A stretch of DNA of 36,558 nucleotides from Firmicutes bacterium CAG:145. Lineage in GTDB: Bacteria > Bacillota > Clostridia > Peptostreptococcales > Anaerovoracaceae. The stretch lies in assembly GCA_000435715.1 (NCBI GenBank), contig FR882593.1, positions 140,924-177,481 of the forward strand, given 5' to 3'. This document shows positions 33,476 to 36,558 of the stretch, one piece after another. Below the pieces are notes generated by a model. That model worked only from the letters and a program-made list of their open reading frames with translations, was not told the origin of the DNA and made no database searches. The number at the start of each line of letters is the position of its first letter. Positions within the stretch are counted from its first letter, which is position 1. A program made the position numbers and the translations under genes.

Positions 33476-34346
33476 TATCACATTCGCAGAAAACGTTCCC
33501 ATGAGCAGATATACGTCTTTTAAGGCAGGAGGAAACGCAGCTGTTTTAGCGGAAGTGCGGGATACGGACAGACTCAGGGCTCTCCTTGCTTTAACGTCTC
33601 AGGAAGGAGTTCCCCATATTCTGCTGGGCAACGGTTCCAACACGTTGTTTAAAGACAGCGGATATGAGGGAGTAGTAATAAAGCTTTCACAGGATTTTGC
33701 AAAAGTGTCTGTCGACCCGGACAGCTGTACGGCAGCGGCAGGAACGGCTGTCTTGCTTTCTTCTCTGACCAGGACGCTTCTCGAGGAAAGCATTACGGGA
33801 TTCGAGTTTGCCAGCGGCATACCCGGCAGCCTGGGAGGCGCGTTGTTTATGAACGCCGGCGCGTACGGAGGAGAGATGAAGCAGGTGGTCAAGTCGGTCA
33901 GGGCTATAGCGCCGGACGGCGGCGCCGAGAGAGTTTTTTCAGCTGAAGAGATGGATTTCGGATACAGGCACAGCGTGCTTGCAGAGAACGGCTATATAGC
34001 TGTGGAAGCGGTGCTTTCCCTTGAAAAAGGAGATAAAGAAAAGATAGCGGCAAAAATGAAAGACCTTACGGCAAGGCGTAACAGCAAACAGCCGGTGAAT
34101 TATCCCTCCGCCGGAAGCACTTTCAAGAGACCTGAAGGATATTTCGCAGGAAAGCTCATCGAAGATGCCGGACTTAAGGGTGTTTCGGTAGGAGGCGCTC
34201 AGGTATCCGTTCTTCACAGCGGATTTATAATAAACAAGGGGAACGCTTCCGCATCTGACATTCTCGATCTGATAACTTTAGTGCAGAACAGAGTGTACGA
34301 TCAGAGCGGCGTCATGCTTTCTCCGGAGGTGAGAATAATAGGATAA
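33417..34346 (+). CDS. murB: UDP-N-acetylenolpyruvoylglucosamine reductase
   Basis: A 309-residue MurB that reduces enolpyruvyl-UDP-GlcNAc to UDP-MurNAc in peptidoglycan synthesis. It has YTSFKAGGNA, the FAD motif ILLGNGSNTLF (about 68-78), FASGIPGSLGGALFMNAGAY, YRHS (173-176), the catalytic PSAGSTFKRP, and final SPEVRIIG with the conserved Glu. The start is TTG 33417 after AAGGAGGACATCT, inside the AI-2E gene end, so the two are translationally coupled. Its neighbours (PHP, rapZ) are the usual Clostridia order. Confidence 0.95.
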   Translation: MEKIRADLLQKLKREMERADITFAENVPMSRYTSFKAGGNAAVLAEVRDTDRLRALLALTSQEGVPHILLGNGSNTLFKDSGYEGVVIKLSQDFAKVSVDPDSCTAAAGTAVLLSSLTRTLLEESITGFEFASGIPGSLGGALFMNAGAYGGEMKQVVKSVRAIAPDGGAERVFSAEEMDFGYRHSVLAENGYIAVEAVLSLEKGDKEKIAAKMKDLTARRNSKQPVNYPSAGSTFKRPEGYFAGKLIEDAGLKGVSVGGAQVSVLHSGFIINKGNASASDILDLITLVQNRVYDQSGVMLSPEVRIIG

Positions 34347-34362
34347 AAGAAGAGGTAAGGAT

Positions 34363-35112
34363 TTGAAAAAATACGAGGAAACAGTAAATAAATACAGGAT
34401 GATATACGATCACCACACTCATACGGTATATTCGCATGGGAAAGGAACGATAGAGGATAACGTCAGAGTAGCTTCAGAGAAAGGTCTTTCTTCCATCGCC
34501 ATAACAGACCATGGACCCGGCCATCTGACTTACGGAATCAAGATGGAAAAACTCCCTGAGATGAGAGCGAAGATAGACAGGCTCAAATCGGTATACCCCG
34601 ACATAGAGGTGCTGCTGGGGGTTGAGGCCAACACTCTGAGAGTGCCGCCTTATCTGGACGTAGAGGATACGGACCTCTTCGATATATTGCTTGCCGGATA
34701 TCATTTCGGAATATTGAAGGCCGGCATGATACCCAATTATATAAGCAATCATACGGGAGTATTCAGAGGCGATTCGTCCACCCTGATGGTAAAAAATACA
34801 GATATGATCCTGAACGCTTTATATAACAATAAGATAGATATATTGACTCATCCGGGTGATAAGGGGCCGTTTGACATCAGCGACATATGCAGAGCCTGTG
34901 AAGACACAAAGACCATGGTAGAGATAAACGCCAAACACGACCATCTTACGGTAGATGAGATAAAGATAGCAGCTAAGTTTGACATCAAATTTATAATCGG
35001 AAGCGACGCTCATGTACCGGAGAAAGTAGGCGAGTTCAGACAGCCGCTTATGAGAGCTCTCGAAGCGGGGCTGGATCCTGAACGTATAGTCAACATTGAA
35101 AAGAAAGGATAA
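34363..35112 (+). CDS. PHP-domain phosphoesterase
   Basis: A 249-residue PHP-domain protein with DHHTHTVYSHGKG (HxH at 18 and 20), ITDHGPGH, GVEANTL, ILTHPGD and IIGSDAHVP metal-binding segments. PHP proteins are Mn/Zn/Fe-dependent phosphoesterases, some histidinol-phosphatase-like; activity here is not known. The start is TTG 34363 after AAGAGGTAAGGAT; an ATG at 34399 (MIYDHH) is the alternative. It lies between murB and rapZ with very small gaps. Confidence 0.87.
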   Translation: MKKYEETVNKYRMIYDHHTHTVYSHGKGTIEDNVRVASEKGLSSIAITDHGPGHLTYGIKMEKLPEMRAKIDRLKSVYPDIEVLLGVEANTLRVPPYLDVEDTDLFDILLAGYHFGILKAGMIPNYISNHTGVFRGDSSTLMVKNTDMILNALYNNKIDILTHPGDKGPFDISDICRACEDTKTMVEINAKHDHLTVDEIKIAAKFDIKFIIGSDAHVPEKVGEFRQPLMRALEAGLDPERIVNIEKKG

Positions 35113-35115
35113 GAG

Positions 35116-35967
35116 ATGGAAGTTGTTATTATAACCGGGCTTTCAGGGGCAGGAAAGACCAAGGCGGCAGACTGGTTTGAGGATAAGGGCTATTACTGCA
35201 TAGACAATATGCCTCCTGCTCTGATCAAAAATTTTATAGATCTTGCGATGACGGGCAAGAGGAAGATACAGAAGGCCGCCTTTGTGGTGGATATAAGAGG
35301 CGGACAATTTTTCGGAGATCTGAAAGAAGTGGTGACGGCCCTTACAGACGATATAAACGTAGACTTTAAGATCCTCTTTATAGAAGCTTCTGACGAGGCT
35401 CTGATTCGCCGTTACAACGAGTCAAGAAGGAGCCATCCTCTCTCTGACAGCGTGATAACCAGATCTACCATAGAAGCGGAAAGAGAGCGTCTGGCTGAAC
35501 TTCGCAGCCTGGCCAACTATGTCATAGACACGTCTTCGCTGAAAGTAGCGGAGATGAACTCGGAGCTGGACAAGCTTTTCGAAAGTAAGACTAAGAAGGA
35601 TACTTTTGTGATAAATTTTATGTCCTTCGGATATAAACACGGTATGCCTACAGAGGCGGACTGGGTAATAGATGTGAGATTCATCCCAAACCCCTATTAT
35701 GTGTCCAGCCTCAAGAGACTGACGGGCAACAATAAGAAGGTGGCCCAGTACGTGATGAAGCAGGACGTCACAAAGGAATTTGTCAACAGGATACAGGAGA
35801 TCATAACCAGATTGGTGCCGTGTTACGTTAAAGAGGGAAAATACAGCCTTACCGTGGCTTTCGGATGTACGGGAGGACAGCACCGTTCTGTAACTTTGGC
35901 CAATGAATTCTATAAGATTTTTACTTCCCAAGGGTGGCGCGTAACACTTGAACATCGCGAATTATAG
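35116..35967 (+). CDS. rapZ: RNase adapter / nucleotide-binding protein RapZ (YvcJ)
   Basis: A 283-residue RapZ-family protein. Walker A is GLSGAGKT (8-15), the GYYCIDNMP segment follows (25-33), and the C-terminal domain has SFGYKHGMP, FIPNPYY and GCTGGQHRS. In E. coli it controls GlmZ sRNA decay; in Firmicutes YvcJ binds nucleotides and affects competence and cell-wall precursors. It lies three bases after the PHP gene with AAAGGATAAGAG as ribosome site. The common downstream partners yvcK and whiA are not present here; a metabolic gene with its own promoter comes next instead. Confidence 0.94.
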   Translation: MEVVIITGLSGAGKTKAADWFEDKGYYCIDNMPPALIKNFIDLAMTGKRKIQKAAFVVDIRGGQFFGDLKEVVTALTDDINVDFKILFIEASDEALIRRYNESRRSHPLSDSVITRSTIEAERERLAELRSLANYVIDTSSLKVAEMNSELDKLFESKTKKDTFVINFMSFGYKHGMPTEADWVIDVRFIPNPYYVSSLKRLTGNNKKVAQYVMKQDVTKEFVNRIQEIITRLVPCYVKEGKYSLTVAFGCTGGQHRSVTLANEFYKIFTSQGWRVTLEHREL

Positions 35968-35976
35968 TGCTATAAT
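35948..35976 (+). promoter_or_regulatory. Promoter of kce, partly inside rapZ
   Basis: TTGAAC (35948-35953) and TATAAT (35971-35976), 17-bp spacer. The -35 is inside the last codons of rapZ. It lies 42 bases before the kce start. Confidence 0.75.
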
Positions 35977-36018
35977 AATCTGAGTCTGATAATTCTTTTA
36001 TGAATAAAGGAGATAAAT

Positions 36019-36558
36019 ATGGAAAAATTGATCATCAGTGCTTGTATTTGCGGCGCAGAAGTAACGAAGGAACAAAACCCCAACGTACCTTACACGGTAG
36101 AAGAGATCGTGAGAGAAGCAAAATCGGCTTATGATGCGGGAGCTTCCCTTATTCATCTTCATGTAAGATGGGACGACGGTACTCCTACTCAGGACAAGGG
36201 CAGATTCCAAGAATGTATCGACGCTATCAGAAAGGAATGTCCTGATGCCATAATTCAGCCGTCCACAGGCGGCGCAGTAGGCATGACCGACCTCGAGAGA
36301 TTACAGTCCACAGAAGTAGTTCCTACTCCTGAAATGGCGACTTTAGACTGTGGTACTTGCAACTTCGGAGGAGATGAGATCTTCATCAACACCGACAATA
36401 CTATAATAAACTTCGCAAAGATCATGCAGGAAAGAGGCATCAAGCCTGAATGTGAAGTGTTCGATAAAGGCATGATAGACACAGCCATGAAGACTGCATA
36501 CAAAAAAGGTTTCCTGACTAAGCCTATTCACTGGGATTTCGTTCTGGGAGTTCAGATG
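36019..36558 (+). CDS. kce: 3-keto-5-aminohexanoate cleavage enzyme (BKACE family), 3'-truncated by the window edge
   Basis: The first 180 residues of a BKACE protein. It opens with EKLIISACICGAEVTKEQNP, then HLHVRWDDGTPTQ (metal His-x-His), IIQPSTGGAVG (conserved STGG), and EMATLDCGTCNFGGDEIF with the family's conserved Glu-Met-Ala. It closely resembles Kce of lysine fermentation, which condenses 3-keto-5-aminohexanoate with acetyl-CoA to give acetoacetate and 3-aminobutyryl-CoA. Relatives cleave other beta-keto acids, so the substrate should be confirmed from the missing downstream neighbours (kal, kdd, kamDE). ATG 36019 follows AAAGGAGATAAAT. Confidence 0.85.
   Translation, partial: MEKLIISACICGAEVTKEQNPNVPYTVEEIVREAKSAYDAGASLIHLHVRWDDGTPTQDKGRFQECIDAIRKECPDAIIQPSTGGAVGMTDLERLQSTEVVPTPEMATLDCGTCNFGGDEIFINTDNTIINFAKIMQERGIKPECEVFDKGMIDTAMKTAYKKGFLTKPIHWDFVLGVQM

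Noticed and set aside
1..36558. CRISPR arrays, complete insertion sequences and rRNA genes
   Set aside because: No regularly spaced repeats, intact transposase or rRNA sequence was seen on either strand.

Overview
The window looks like a chromosomal segment of an anaerobic, amino-acid-fermenting, low-to-mid GC Firmicute of the Clostridia. Three genes point that way by family knowledge: an [FeFe]-hydrogenase with dicluster ferredoxin domains, D-serine dehydratase, and a 3-keto-5-aminohexanoate cleavage enzyme of lysine fermentation. So do AGGAGG-type ribosome binding sites, frequent TTG/GTG starts, and an LPxTG-like sorting signal with Cna-B-type domains. Species was not determined; a family XIII / Anaerovoracaceae-like member is only a guess. 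TAG is an ordinary stop here (nitrilase, amidohydrolase, hydrogenase, CopZ-like, MarR and both exporter genes end in it).

Layout. 1-4781: plus-strand operon of nitrilase (5' end cut off), amidohydrolase, NhaC-type antiporter and group-B-like [FeFe]-hydrogenase, closed by a perfect hairpin. 4782-6471: a 355-nt non-genic stretch holding an odd open minus-strand frame, then a minus-strand FAD oxidoreductase fused to a Rieske domain. 6612-8498: tRNA-Arg(ACG) with promoter and terminator, followed by a decayed insertion: a possible integrase tail, an XRE regulator split at an A7 run, and a DUF4304-like gene split by a one-base loss. 8513-11074: HD hydrolase, FUSC-type membrane protein and a two-TM acidic protein. 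11130-14423: tRNA-Leu(GAG), then a chimera in which the first half of a tyrosine recombinase runs in frame into a surface adhesin that carries two in-frame amber codons but keeps its sorting signal, plus a small zinc-ribbon gene.

14491-23288 is a transport block: a CPA2 cation/proton antiporter, a heavy-metal chaperone plus P1B-ATPase operon behind two SmtB/CzrA-type operator sites, then marR with a heterodimeric (TM287/288-like) ABC exporter. 23346-23877 is a promoter, a structured leader and a gene for a 73-aa membrane protein. 23965-28952 is an XRE-controlled ABC module (HTH, DUF3169 protein, ATPase, two ABC-2 permeases, nitroreductase), whose leader has inverted repeats, a G10 tract and a hairpin over the ribosome binding site.

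28987-31237 on the minus strand is YfcE-like phosphoesterase, dsdA and an ArsR/SmtB-type metal sensor (ATGA overlap between the last two). 31323-35967 on the plus strand is a Fic-fold protein with a lost active site, AI-2E permease, murB, PHP phosphoesterase and rapZ. The window ends inside kce, which has its own promoter within the end of rapZ.

No single large undescribed system was found. The most noteworthy items are the recombinase-adhesin chimera with two ambers, the degenerate Fic protein, the dnaX-type slippery heptamer at the XRE frameshift, the G10/hairpin leader, the terminator hairpin whose loop carries a -35 box, and the likely pairing of the metal-efflux operators with the SmtB-type sensor 12 kb away.
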